DNA of 64,000 nucleotides from Dryomyza anilis (GCA_951804985.1 OX638130.1:39446751-39510750); one strand, 5' to 3'. Shown: positions 47,697 through 59,315, counted from the first letter of the stretch. Program-made: numbers and translations. The notes: generated from the sequence alone by a model not told the origin.

Positions 47697-50322
47697 ATTA
47701 TAAGAAAAAATTATTATTAAAAAGAATAATAGTTTTTTCTTTTACATCATTAATATTTCAATATATTTCTTAATTTATTTAACTTACAATAATATTTAAA
47801 ATCAATAATTATTTTTCATATTATTATAATTTATTTTACTTATTTTCATTTTAAGAATCTTATTAATGCTTATCTTCGTTACTCAATTACTTAATTAATG
47901 GTCGCAGTTTTACTGATATTTATATACTTTATGGAACGTTAAAAAGAAAAATGTATAACATTACAAGTCACTGAACGTTGCAATTGACAAAACAGTAGTT
48001 GATCAAGTTACCGCTTTGCAATCGCTGCGTTCCGTGTTGCTCTGTTGTTTTTCTTGTTTATTCATCTAAGTCATTAAATCCTTTAATTTGTGCAACGATT
48101 TGTTTTATTTTAAATTTTTTGCGATATTTATGAAAATAATTCATTTAATTTTTATTGAGTATATCTTTAGTTATTGTTTATATTAATAGTTTTCATATTT
48201 TAATGTTTCTTCAAGTTTGTCACTACTTATTTCTAGTCTATTAAATTAATTATACAACAAAAAAAATATATAATTGTGTTTTCTATTCATTTTGAAACAT
48301 AAACTGCTGTGATCGATAGTTCTGTTACTCTCTATTTACGTATATAGGTTGGCTGGCTGCATTTTATTTGTTTCTGCCACTGTTATCATCATTTATTTTC
48401 ATCTTTCATCTTGATTTTCTTAGCATTGTTAAATTTGATGTCTTCTATGTTGCGTTGTTTTTTTTTTAGTCAAATTGAATCGTATTTTCTTGAGAGCAGA
48501 TACTAAAATTGGTAGTTTTGTAATTTTATATTTCTGGATATTAATACGAATTTGTCTTCTTTAAATGTTTTAAGACCTCTTGTAGCGAAATTGTCATCTT
48601 CGTAAAACATTTTTAATTATACGTACATGTTGTTGTTTGATGTTGTTTTTTTTATTTCACTTGTTGTAAAAATATATGAATATTTGAAGTTCTTAGTGTT
48701 TTTAATTTTCATCTTCTCTTTTAAGAAATTATTTTCTTTGTCAGCATAATGTGTGAACCGTTGTTGATTTAGTACAATAATGATAACTTTGTGGATGTGT
48801 CAAATTTCTTTTTCTATAAGGTTGGAATTGACAGCTGAATAAGTGTATATGGAATAGCTCCTTCAACTTATTTACAAAATATTAGCTTGTTCCTTGAGTG
48901 ATAAATTTGTTATCCTTTAATTATATGCACGTTAAGATGTGAAATGTTGTTGCTTCTTTATGGTAGAATAGTCACAACTTTGCTGATTTGTCGAACTTCC
49001 ACATTCATGTTTATAGTGAGCTCCTTTCTTTTAATTAAACATGTTATTGATGTACAATTGTTGTTGTCAGAGCCATGACTCTAACCATGTTTCTTTATCA
49101 TTCTTCTCTTGTACTTCATTACATAATATTACCATTTCAGACCTTTACCCAACAAAATTAAACGATCTTCTTTGAAAATTAAAATTTAAACTTAGTGTCT
49201 TCTGCGTCGAATTTTATTGTTTGGTGGACTGCTAGTTATTCTTCTTCTTCGTGCATGTTTTATTTCTTTCTTGTTGTTGAAATGCATTTCCAGAGCCAGG
49301 ATTATTATTAAAAATACTTATTACTTTGTATTGTTTACTATAACTTTATAAATAATTTATATTTAACATCATTTTTACTTTCATTATTCATAATCTTTGT
49401 TTATATTACCTTACATCATAGTATTAAAATTTTATATTTAAATTGTATATTTATATCGAACATTTTACTTATGCCACTGTGTACATATTTTATTTTACTT
49501 TAAAATCTTTAATTTTTTTCTTAATATATAGAACTTCTTTTATTTATAATTTCATTAGCACATGAATCAATGCTAATTATTTTCAAAAATACTTGGCTAT
49601 TTATTCATGCACTAATTTATGAATTGAATCATTATTGCCAATTTTCAATAATGGTAAGCGCGCGTGATTTATGTATAACTACTTTTGTACATTCAATAGA
49701 AACGTTTGTTAATTTTGTTAGATTGTGTATTGTATTTTTTTCTTATCATTCAATTATTGTTCAAATTTTTACGCTGCATTAACGTATCTCGTTTCATTTT
49801 CGGTACATTAGTGCATTGTTCCTAGATGCAAAACGCTGAATTGCATTTTATCGCTTATAACATTAGCTCCTCACTTCTATATGTGCTCCACTTTAGTGTG
49901 TGCTACGCTAACACCTATCTGTACTTCAAGTGCAATGATCTTTCTGTTGCTTGTTTCCATTGAAAATGATCTTGACAATGAAACTGAAGTACTGAATCTC
50001 AATTATAGTGACAATGTATATTTTATTGCTTTGGCAAATTCGTAATGAATTCTTGTTTATGAAATATCTAATATAATCTTCTTTATACTTTATTCCTTTC
50101 TCATTTAATACATGATCTAATACTAATCATCTTCTAAAATTAATACATAGCTATTTCCTCATGCACTAATTTAGATTTTAAAAACATATTTTCTAAAAAA
50201 AAAATATTTACGAGTACTTTATTTACGTTGTTTGCAATATTATGCATTAGGGTTAATGATCATTATGAACTGTTGGTTCAGATATTAATTTCTTTGTTTT
50301 TGTTCGTTCGATTGTGTATAAC
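47697..50322. other. Gypsy-2 long AT-rich segment between pol and 3' LTR
   Basis: 2.6 kb with stops in all minus-strand frames and no signal peptide, furin-like site or membrane segment. Two parts (about 49540-49640 and 50090-50175) resemble each other (TTCATGCACTAATTTA / CTCATGCACTAATTTA), suggesting an old internal duplication. This is where env lies in related elements; here it is absent or decayed. Confidence 0.6.
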
Positions 50323-52204
50323 TTAAGAGTTATATGCTTTTAATAAGTTATTATGGAATTTTTTTCCTTTTCCCTTGATACAGATCACTGTTGTCACAGG
50401 ACTTATTATCGAAAGGATTTCATAGGGACCTACCCAGATTGGTGAAAATTTGTTTTTCCTATTCTGGTTTTTTAATAAAACTTTATCTCCTTCCTTAAAA
50501 ACTACCGTATTTAATGTATTATCGTAACTTCGTTTAGATCTTTCCTTAGCTTTTTCTTGATTTTGTCTGACTATCTCATGTGTACGCAGTATTTGGTATT
50601 TTAATACCTTATTGTAATCTTCACTGTTATAAGTTGGTGAACATTTCCGTTTTAGGTTGGTTGGCATGTCAAATTCAAATCCGTATAAAGTACGACTAGA
50701 CGTTTGCCCTGTTGATATATGCACTGAGTTATTGTGCACATGCATTGCCGAATTCAACCATTGGTCCCAGTTGGACCCATCCTCTTTTGCAAAACATCTC
50801 AAATACTCCGCTAAAGGTCTGTGACTTCGTTCTAACGAGCCATTCGCCTGCGGGTGATAAGGTGTTATATGCATTTTTTTAATGTTTAATAACTTGCACG
50901 TGTCTGAAAATAATTTTGACACAAAATTTGACCCATTATCTGTAATTAAAATTTTCGGAATATTATAACGCGTGATAATTTCCTCGTAAAAAGCTTTGGC
51001 TACTGTGCTTACTTCCGCGTCTGGGATAGCTACGCAGCACATGTATTTTGAAAAATCGTCTTGAAAAGTTAAAATATATTTATTTCCTGACACTGTTTCA
51101 GGTAAAATTCCTACCAAGTCCATATAAACCTTATCGAATGGACGTGTTGGCGTATCTGTCAAGACCATTGGCATTTTTGTTAACTTTGAACTTTTGTTCA
51201 TTTGGCATTTAGGACAGTTTCTAACATATTCTTTTATTTGTTTCTGCATTCCCCTCCATTTAAATTGTTTCTTAATCCTAAAGTATGTTTTAAGTGTGCC
51301 CTGATAGCCTCCTAGTGCTGAATCATGAAAATCTTTCATCACGGTTTTAATTTCATCTGGATCAGTTAATATTTGAGCTGAATTCGTTTCACTATTTGTA
51401 TCTATTATTGTTTCATCTACGACTGGTGTACTGATTTGTGGTTTTATTTTTATGATTTGCTGATCTAAAATATTTTGTGTAGTTTTGGATCGTGTTTGTA
51501 CGGCTGTAATATCTGGTTCTATATATGGAATTCTGCTTAAAGCATCCGCATTTAAATTCTTTTTGCCTGGTTTGTACATTATTTCAAAATCATATTCCGA
51601 TAATTTATGTCGGAAACGAGCAAGGCGGGATGTCTGATCTTTTAAATTTGCAATACCTTTTAGAGGCTGATGATCTATAAAAATTTTGAATGGTCGCCCT
51701 AATAAGTATGCTCTAAAATTCTTTGTTGCCCAAACAATTGCTAAAAATTCCTTTTCAATGGTAGAATATCGTTTTTCTGCTCCATTTAAAGATCTACTTG
51801 CAAACGCGATCGGTCGGTCGCTTCCTACTTCACCTTGAGATAGGACTGCACCTACTGCTTCGTTACTTGCGTCTGTTGTTAGTAAAAAAGTTTTTGTAAA
51901 ATCTGGATATGCTAATATTGGAGGTGAAATTATTGATTCTTTCAATTTAATAAATGAATTTTGACAATCGTCCGTCCATTTAAATTTTACGTCCTTTTTA
52001 AGTAAATTATTAATTGGTAAAGATAACCTGGCCATATTGCTTATGAACTTTCTGTAATAATTAATTAATCCCAAGAATGCTTGTACTTCTTTTCTGTTTC
52101 TTGGTACTGGAATATTTTTTACGCATTCGACCTTAGCGGGGTCTGGCAGCGCACCAAGTTCTGAACATTTATGCCCTAAATATACAACTTCACGACGTAA
52201 AAAC
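50323..52204 (-). CDS. Gypsy-2 pol, C-terminal part: RNase H and integrase
   Basis: The open frame follows an in-frame TGA just after position 52205. From the Met at 52074: GLINYYRKFISN (RT connection), LLTTDASNEAVGAVLSQ and STIEKEFLAIVWA (RNase H). A zinc-binding region follows in which the usual second His is Tyr (LGGYQG). Next are the integrase core with both Asp (VYMDLVGILPE, LITDNGSNFVS) and the Glu (HPQANGSLERSHR), and a GPY-type end (FSPIWVGPYEILS). Stop at 50323. It would be made as part of Gag-Pol only by reading past the TGA. Confidence 0.92.
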
Positions 52205-52206
52205 TG

Positions 52207-54084
52207 TCATTTTTCGGTATTTAATTTTAAATTATGGTCTCTTAGTTTCTGTAATACTTTACTTAATCTGTGTTCATGTTCGCTTATATTTTTCCCATAC
52301 ACAACTATATCATCAAGATATACAAAACAATCGATACCCTGTAACCCTGTTAAGATGTGATTCATTATTCTCTGGAAAGTTGCTGGTGCCCCTGTTAAAC
52401 CGAAAGGCATCCTATTGAATTCAAAATGTCCAAGTCCTGTACTGAAGGCAGTTTTTTCTTTATCACCTTCTTCTACTAAGACCTGATGATAGCCACTTGC
52501 TAAATCTAAAGTTGAAAAATACCGACTGTGACCTAATTGATCTAATATTTCATCTATTCGCGGAATAGGAAATACCTGTTTTACGGTTACGTCATTTAAT
52601 TTACGGAAATCTATGACAAGTCTCCATTTTTTGTTACCGTCTTTGTCGCTCCTCTTCGGTACCAATAGTAATGGTGAATTCCAGGGTGATATGCTTGGCG
52701 ATATAATGCCAGCATCTAACATTTCGTTAACCTGTCTATTAATTTCCTCTCTATGTGTGTGTGGAAGTTTGTATTGCTTTTGGTTAATTGGTGGTTGATT
52801 CCATTGTGTTGTTATGTCGTGTTTAAGTATCGGCGTGTATGACAGTTCGTCACCTTCTAAGTGAAAAACATCGTGATAAGAAATACAAAGATTTTGTAAT
52901 GATGTGATTTCCTCCTTATTTAAAGATTCATCAATGTTAATTTTTTCTAATAATCTATTAATCCTATTTTTTATATTAACTGAATTTATAGTATTTATTG
53001 TAGAATTGTTTGTATCTGATTCCCTATACTGATTAAAATTTGAAAATTTCGGTTTAAAATTGTTGTCTATTATAATGTCCTTTTCTGTAGCATTTAATAC
53101 TGAGACATAAACTTTATTTTTGTTAACATTCGATAAGCTTTCTCCCAAATATACTCCAGGATAAATTTCTTGTTTATGTATTAATACAATTGGAATTTTT
53201 GTTTTTAGTGTAATTTCTACTATTTTTGCGGTTCTCGGCATGATTTTTATTTCATGATTGTAATAAATATTTTCTATGTCGGCTCGCGATTTCATTGGTA
53301 ATCGGATAGTGTGATTCTTTCCTTTATCGTAGAATGTTATGGTCTTATTAATTGCGTTTATTACGGATCTATTCCATATGTTATCCCGTCCTATTATTCC
53401 GTCTGCTGGTATTCCTTGTTCAAGAGATACTACATGCATTATTAAATGTAACCACTTTATATTACTGTGTTGTATATTGGTCGTGCCTAACGTCCTTACG
53501 CATCCACCAAAAGCCCCATTAAAATCTTTTTTACTATTCTTGTCAAAATCCGGTAGTTGTGTCATTGCACCTTCCTTTATTATGCTTGCATCTGCTCCTG
53601 AGTCTACTAGTAATATGAGTTTTCCATTTTTAGCTGCCTCGCAAGGTACTTCAATGAACACATCACTTACATTAGACAATTTGAAGCAGTCACCATTTCT
53701 ATTGTATATTTTCTTAATTCTCTTTTTATTAAATCCACTCAACTGTTGTCTGATTTTTTTATCATAACATGTTATAAAATTTTCAAACTGTTTCAACATT
53801 CCTGTAAACATATTGTTCACCTTTTGACCTATTTGCATTTCTTCCCATACACATCTTTGCCGTTTAGTTTCATCTGCTACTAATTTAATCATTTTTGCCC
53901 CTATTGCTACAATCATATATGTAAAGAAATGTATGAATGCAAAAATTACCATTGTCACTCCCTCACAATCAAACCACGGTGGATCAATATGTGTATCAAC
54001 GGTCACTTCAGACGTCTGATTTGCAATATTTTCCTCCACCGGTTTTCTCTTATTTTTAGGAGTTTGGGTAGTTAATGTGATCAC
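52207..54084 (-). CDS. Gypsy-2 pol, N-terminal part: protease and reverse transcriptase
   Basis: 625 aa from the first Met, but the frame is open back to the frameshift site at 54186-54192, so the Met is not the real start. Residues 43-62 (MVIFAFIHFFTYMIVAIG) are strongly hydrophobic, like a membrane span, which is odd here. Protease: LLVDSGADASIIK (residues 158-170) and DGIIGRDN. RT: WRLVIDFRKLNDVT, YFSTLDLASGYHQV, MPFGLTGAPATFQRI and CFVYLDDIVVYG (YLDD at 589-592). The frame stops at an in-frame TGA. Confidence 0.93.
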   Translation of the reverse strand: MITLTTQTPKNKRKPVEENIANQTSEVTVDTHIDPPWFDCEGVTMVIFAFIHFFTYMIVAIGAKMIKLVADETKRQRCVWEEMQIGQKVNNMFTGMLKQFENFITCYDKKIRQQLSGFNKKRIKKIYNRNGDCFKLSNVSDVFIEVPCEAAKNGKLILLVDSGADASIIKEGAMTQLPDFDKNSKKDFNGAFGGCVRTLGTTNIQHSNIKWLHLIMHVVSLEQGIPADGIIGRDNIWNRSVINAINKTITFYDKGKNHTIRLPMKSRADIENIYYNHEIKIMPRTAKIVEITLKTKIPIVLIHKQEIYPGVYLGESLSNVNKNKVYVSVLNATEKDIIIDNNFKPKFSNFNQYRESDTNNSTINTINSVNIKNRINRLLEKINIDESLNKEEITSLQNLCISYHDVFHLEGDELSYTPILKHDITTQWNQPPINQKQYKLPHTHREEINRQVNEMLDAGIISPSISPWNSPLLLVPKRSDKDGNKKWRLVIDFRKLNDVTVKQVFPIPRIDEILDQLGHSRYFSTLDLASGYHQVLVEEGDKEKTAFSTGLGHFEFNRMPFGLTGAPATFQRIMNHILTGLQGIDCFVYLDDIVVYGKNISEHEHRLSKVLQKLRDHNLKLNTEK

Positions 54085-54147
54085 AGACCCTCCAGCCTTA
54101 TGATTTACTATTTCTACCCCTTTTGACCTAATTTTGCTATTTTTAAT

Positions 54148-54192
54148 GGGTCCCCAGCTTACTGGCCTTAGCTGGGCCCCTGGTAGTTTCCC
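54148..54192 (-). promoter_or_regulatory. Gypsy-2 programmed -1 frameshift signal
   Basis: On the minus strand GGGAAAC (54186-54192) lies in the gag frame as G GGA AAC, a canonical slippery heptamer. Five bases on, GGG-G-CCCAGCT pairs with AGCTGGG-GA-CCC (arms 54170-54176 with 54153-54159, outer GGG/CCC), a 7+3-bp hairpin. The gag stop TAA (54168-54170) lies in the hairpin. The -1 frame is open from here through protease. Not tested experimentally. Confidence 0.85.
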
Positions 54193-54743
54193 TTGTTTTG
54201 ATCATTATTCTCCCTCGCCAGATAATCCCTCTTGGCGTAGCAATCAGTTTCTACATGACCAAGTCTACGACACCAATCACATTTTAAATTATTTCTAGGG
54301 GTATTCCCATTTCTATTGTTATTATTTCTATTATTATTATTATTATTGGTACGGTATTATGTCCTGCTTGCAAATTGTTGTTTAAAAATTCCCTATTAAC
54401 GACTGGATGGTTTTGTGTACGTCCAAACCCTTCCTTATTTTGAGCTTCTAATCTAATGGAAGCACACCTCCAACTAGATTCGTGCCCATATTTTTCACAC
54501 TCTATACAAAACGGTGTGTTTTTCCGCGTAATACATTCGTCTCGTGTATGTCCTTTTTTCTGGCAAAAAGAGCATGTTGGTCGTATTTTTGATCCTTCTG
54601 TTTTATTTATTTTGTGATTTAGTACCCCACTAAGTTTGAAAATAATTGTTTTGAATACTATTCGTTGGACTGGTTACAGATCGTTGTTCGAAACTGTACG
54701 CTTCCTCGGGGAATCTCGGACCCCCTTGAATTGTTATCTGGGC
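54168..54743 (-). pseudogene. Gypsy-2 gag C-terminal part with zinc knuckles
   Basis: Three Cys-rich motifs: CSFCQKKGHTRDEC (CX2CX4HX4C), CIECEKYGHESSWRC (one residue longer) and CDWCRRLGHVETDC (CX2CX4HX4C). An Asn-rich run lies between the second and third, coded by an (AAT)n tract. Relative to the upstream gag frame there is a stop at 54744-54746, a frameshift near 54640, and another at the (AAT)n tract near 54350. Three motifs is more than the one or two usual in this group. Confidence 0.8.
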
Positions 54744-55892
54744 CTATAATGCTTCATCTAATAAATCATTCAAGTTTTCTGCTTTGCTACTTAATAATAG
54801 AACCTTTTTTGTCGGATCCTTTACACCTACCTTGAATGCTGTCAGAACTGAGTTTACTAGTTCCGTATTAAAAACATCTGTAGGTAGATTTTTATTTTTG
54901 TACCTTGATTCTGCTATTTCATTAGCGTTTGCCCATAATCTTTCTAATCTTCTTGCAAATGTCCTCAGACTTTCACCATCCGTCTGATATATTTTTATAA
55001 TACTATCCTGAACCGAATCTAACGTAGTCATTTTTAAATATGTATTTCTTAGAACGTCAAATAACTCCTCTAAATCATTGAACTTTCTTGTGCGGACTAG
55101 ATCATAAGCGTCACCAAGAAGATGTAGTTTGACACAGCTAATGAATTCTTCTTTGTTTTCTTTTGTAATTTTTAGACTTGCCAACGCACAAGCGTCCATG
55201 AATCTATAAAGTTCAGTTTTAACGGATGGTGATTCCGATCCCATAAAAAATGGAACCACACTTCCTACGTAATTCGATACAGTATCTAACGACATTTCTA
55301 ATGTTGTTTCCGGTGCTGTTATTTTATCAAATTTTCCTTCAATCTGTAATGCCTCCTTATGATATAATGATGTTTCGTGGGCTAGCTTAACTTCCGATTG
55401 TAAAAATCTGATTTTCGAATCTAATTCCCTTACTTTATTATTTGCTTCTTCGAATGTTTCGAATTCTAGTCTGGGCTGTTGGCTCAGTGCTCGTTCAATT
55501 GATTCGTCCGAAATATCTTTATTTTTCAGCAAAGTTCTTAATTTTTCGTTTTCTTCCTCTATTCCACTAGCCTGATCTAACAACTCCTGCCGTTCTTCTA
55601 CAATATCGTTTAATTTTTTATTTAATGCAGTAAATTCCCCTTTCCAATCTTCTAATTCTTTTATTTTATGAGCACTTTTATGTTCCAAGAAGTATACTAA
55701 TTGTTCAAAAACTACGTCAACTCTTTCGACTTCTGAGTATACCCGTGTGGAACTGACTTTATTTTTTATTAATTCTAAAGTTTCTTTATTGTTAACTTCC
55801 GTACTAATTTGATTCCACAATTTCTCAGTAAATCTGTCAAGTTGTCCTAATATATTTCTATATGCTACTTCCAATTCCTCAAAGTTCGCCAT
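54744..55892 (-). CDS. Gypsy-2 gag, N-terminal part
   Basis: 382 aa from MANFEELEV, with the start about 230 bp inside the 5' LTR. Residues ~90-190 are coiled-coil-like (EEENEKLRTLLKNKD); residues ~220-375 look like a capsid-type helical domain (KLHLLGDAYDLVRTRK, YLKMTTLDSVQDSI, SLRTFARRLERLW). A TAG ends the frame at 54744-54746 although related text continues beyond it, so full Gag would need a readthrough or an undamaged copy. Confidence 0.88.
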   Translation of the reverse strand: MANFEELEVAYRNILGQLDRFTEKLWNQISTEVNNKETLELIKNKVSSTRVYSEVERVDVVFEQLVYFLEHKSAHKIKELEDWKGEFTALNKKLNDIVEERQELLDQASGIEEENEKLRTLLKNKDISDESIERALSQQPRLEFETFEEANNKVRELDSKIRFLQSEVKLAHETSLYHKEALQIEGKFDKITAPETTLEMSLDTVSNYVGSVVPFFMGSESPSVKTELYRFMDACALASLKITKENKEEFISCVKLHLLGDAYDLVRTRKFNDLEELFDVLRNTYLKMTTLDSVQDSIIKIYQTDGESLRTFARRLERLWANANEIAESRYKNKNLPTDVFNTELVNSVLTAFKVGVKDPTKKVLLLSSKAENLNDLLDEAL

Positions 55893-56107
55893 ATAATCAT
55901 TAAAATTTTCAATTAAAATTTATAAATTTGTTTAATTTCATTCTTTCTATAATTTAATTTCACCATTTATTTACTGCTTTCACTCAAACTCACTAAAATG
56001 TATTCAATATTTAATTATACCTTCCTTTCCACTTCTGTGTTTCTTCATTTATTTTTTTTTAATGCTCCTTCAAATTCGTCCTTCAGTCCTTTTTGTAGAT
56101 TCTTGAA

Positions 56108-56123
56108 AAACCGGCTGCGCCAA
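56108..56123 (-). promoter_or_regulatory. Gypsy-2 primer binding site
   Basis: TGGCGCAGCCGGTTTT, two to three bases inside the 5' LTR, starts TGG as expected. The priming tRNA is not assigned. Confidence 0.7.
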
Positions 56124-56125
56124 AA

Positions 56126-56887
56126 TGTTGCTGGCTCCAGGGGTCCTTTTGTACTTGCCTTTATTAATGAAACCGTCAGTGACAATATTCCCTCGAAGTC
56201 CACAATTCTTTCCTAACATTTATTATTAAATAAAAACGCAAGTATATTTTAGACTTGCTTTATACTTTTATTAATTATTGTTAAGTATTTTTACAAGCTT
56301 GAGTTTAAACTGAAAACACGTCTGCACTCTAAGGCAGTTAAAATCATAATGCTTAAAAACTAAACTTAACCTCTACTCATCACCTCGGTATCGTGCGACT
56401 CACGAACCCCTTGCTTATACTTATTTCTTAAAACACAACTCATAAATGCAAGCAAGCATATTCTTAAATCTACGTACTACTAAAAACCTCATTAACCCCA
56501 CATCAGATATTTACTAATATTGTGAAATCATTAACTGAGAAAATTCCAATGTGTTAAATTCTTAATTGGTTCCCATGCTGGCGTTAGTCTTGACTTAAAT
56601 TACAACCAATGCTTTTGTTGTTGCTTTTAAACAGACGGCACACTTGCTAGCGCGAGTCTCGGATCAAATTGCAACCAATGTATTTTTCGTTGCTGTTAAG
56701 TAGACTTAATTTTATCTCCTGAAAGTATGAACTCATAAACATTATGTACTTGTTCCAGTTACGTCGTAGACGTTATGTTAAGTTAACATGCATCTGTTAT
56801 TGTGCTTTTAGATTTGAACTTTATGTGCATACTGGTTATGTGCAGGCTTTCTTAAATACAACAAAAAAACGTTTCTGATTCACAACA
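56126..56887 (-). repeat. Gypsy-2 5' LTR (762 bp)
   Basis: Differs from the 3' LTR near 56132, 56243 and 56729 by eye. Confidence 0.96.
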
Positions 56888-57460
56888 CCTTATTACCACC
56901 ATAAAGAAGATGTAATCAAGTAGTTCAAGTGCATTGCGCTGTGTGTTCTATGTATGCATAATTAAAAAAACAAAGACCACAAGGGACAATTATGATAAAA
57001 AATACACATATTTCAATACGTAGGTAATATAATTTATTGTAATGGATTTATTTATTATAATATATATCCTTCAGATGTTCGTGCAATGCTCCAACGCGAA
57101 AAATTTCATCTCATTTTTCGCGTTTCGCACACATCAAATCTAGTGGAGAATTTGAGATAGACCAACCACGATGTGTTTAAATGCAGCATGTCAATGAAAT
57201 AAAAACGGTAAGTAGCAGTGAATTATTGTTTTTGTGTCAAATATATTTATTATTTGCAATAATTGAACACACACTTAAATTTAAAAAAAAAAAAGATTCC
57301 GCGACTGAAGATAATAATTAATTGTGTCACACACGTAGGTGCGTTCGTAAATATATATAAAGGGCTTTTATACGATATCGTTTTTCCGCAGCAACTAAAA
57401 TTTGTACACGCTATGTGTAGTAAAATATAGTACTGTAACCGTTACCAAAAATTATGTGTA
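56888..57460. other. AT-rich spacer, nothing recognised
   Basis: No gene or clear element end between Gypsy-2 and A4. Confidence 0.4.
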
Positions 57461-58306
57461 CACACATAGAAAATAATTGTTGATTTTTGAAAATAAATAT
57501 TATCAATTTATTAATATCTCGAAACGACAATATTATTTTTAACTATGAAAATAAAATTATTATTTTATCATTTTGAAGTAATTTAAGTTAGTTTGAAGTA
57601 GAAAAAGAAATATTTATTTTGACATTTTATTTTTATATATTAAATTTATTTCAAAATCGTGGCGCATTATGTGGCCAAAAACCGTTAAATCAATAAATAA
57701 ACACGAAATTATTAAATAAATTAATTAAAAAAGTAATTGTCGCATGTAGCCGAAAGCCACTTCATTTCGATTGCCTTGCATTACTTAAACGAAATCACGT
57801 GCTTCGTGGTGGCAGGCGCTCTAGGACGTCATCATGGCCGACTAAAACATGAAAGCTTTTCGCTGCATTATGTTCGATGATACCTTGCAAGCTAACGCCA
57901 TATATCGCGGCGAGGTCAAAAACATTGCTACCGCATCGCAACATAGTCGAAGGAACTTGCTCGGCTAAAGGTCCTAAGGACCAGGAGTTCTTAATTTTTG
58001 AGTTTCTTGACCGACAGTATAATTCCGCAGCTTATACTAATAAAAAAAAATTACTTTAAATTTAAAAATTGTTTGTTTGTTTTCTTTTTATTAATATTTA
58101 TAATTTTCAATTTTAAAAAATGTCAAGCAAAGAAGAAATGAAAATTAACAATTCAAATTTTCTAAAACAACAATTTTTTATTTAATAGACGTTTGATAAT
58201 TTTATTACTGGATCCGAAAATAAATTGAAAATTATATTTGTGGATCTATTTTAACTTGAAATATTATTAAATTATTGTCGGATTCGACAATAATTTTCTA
58301 TGTGTG
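57461..58306. mobile_element. TIR element family A, copy 4 (A4, inverted)
   Basis: CACACATAG...CTATGTGTG with TA on both sides; the hairpin-bearing arm is on the right, so it is inverted relative to A1-A3. The middle (about 57735-58035) is unlike the others. On the plus strand it reads KGPKDQEFLIFEFLDRQYNS to a stop close to the arm. Confidence 0.85.
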
Positions 58307-58506
58307 TAGTTTAAAAAATTGACTATTTTGATGTTATGTATATAAGTATGTTCCAAAACCCGAATAATATATTAAGTTGGACAATATTTTGGTATTATTA
58401 GTAACGCTGTTTAATTTAGAACAAATTTAAAGTTTTTTATTTAAATTTATTTACCTAATAATAATATTGCTAAAATATATTTATTCGTATTTTTGTTTAT
58501 TTGCAG

Positions 58507-58592
58507 ATGTTTTTATAGTGAAATTTAAAGATGCTGCTAAAACAGAATTCGGAGGACACACCATCAAAATTTATAAATTGAAAATGTTTTAA
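58507..58592 (+). CDS. Terminal-exon-like ORF, duplicated unit 1
   Basis: After TTGTTTATTTGCAG comes a frame reading VFIVKFKDAAKTEFGGHTIK to TAA at 58590-58592. GC-richer than its surroundings. No family recognised; the acceptor is seen, splicing is inference. Confidence 0.35.
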
Positions 58593-59315
58593 TAATTCGC
58601 TCGTAAAATTGTTATTGTTTTAGTTAATGTTATTGTTTAAATTCATATTGTATTAATTTTTGTATTATTTAAAAAAAAAACATTTATCATAAAAGTAAAT
58701 ATATTTTTTATAAAACATTTTTCACTGTATTTATTCTAATATAATGAAAAGTAGCAGTAATATATAAAAAATATGCCATTCCGTATTTTTTAAAAAAATA
58801 CGGAATTAAAACGTACCGTTTACGGTACGTTTTTCAATGCACTCAACGGAGTCCACTCCGCTTTATAGCAAAAATTGTTTGTTTGTTTTCTTTTTATTAA
58901 TATTTACTATTTTCAATTTTAAAAAATATCAAGCAAAAAAGAAATGAAAATTAACAATTCAAATTTTAAAAAACAACATTTTTTTATTTAATAGACGTTT
59001 GATAATTTTATTACTGGATCCGAAAATAAATTGAAAATAATATTTGTGGATCTATTTTAACATGAAATATTATTAAATTATTGTCGGATTCGACAATAAT
59101 TTTCTATGTGTGTAGTTTAAAAAATTGACTATTTTGATGTTATGTATATAAGTATGAGCCAAAACCCGAATAATATATTAAGTTGGACAAAATTTTGGTA
59201 TTATTAGTAACGCTGTTTAATTTAGAACAAATTTAAAGTTTTTTATTTAAATTTATTTACCTAATAATAATAATATTGCTAAAATATATTTATTCGTATT
59301 TTTGTTTATTTGCAG

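Larger units (their letters stand above)
46922..56887 (-). mobile_element. Gypsy-2: Ty3/Gypsy LTR retrotransposon, young and nearly complete
   Basis: Minus-strand element of 9966 bp with 762-bp LTRs, CCTT on both outer sides (46918-46921, 56888-56891), PBS, gag, a -1 frameshift signal, protease-RT-RNase H-integrase, and a polypurine tract. The LTRs differ at three positions by eye, so insertion is recent. The organisation and RT text resemble the insect 17.6/297/gypsy group. No env ORF is seen in the 2.6 kb after integrase. Confidence 0.96.

Noticed and set aside
49570..49782. 70-aa plus-strand ORF in Gypsy-2
   Set aside because: Opposite to the element's sense strand, AT-rich, no motif.
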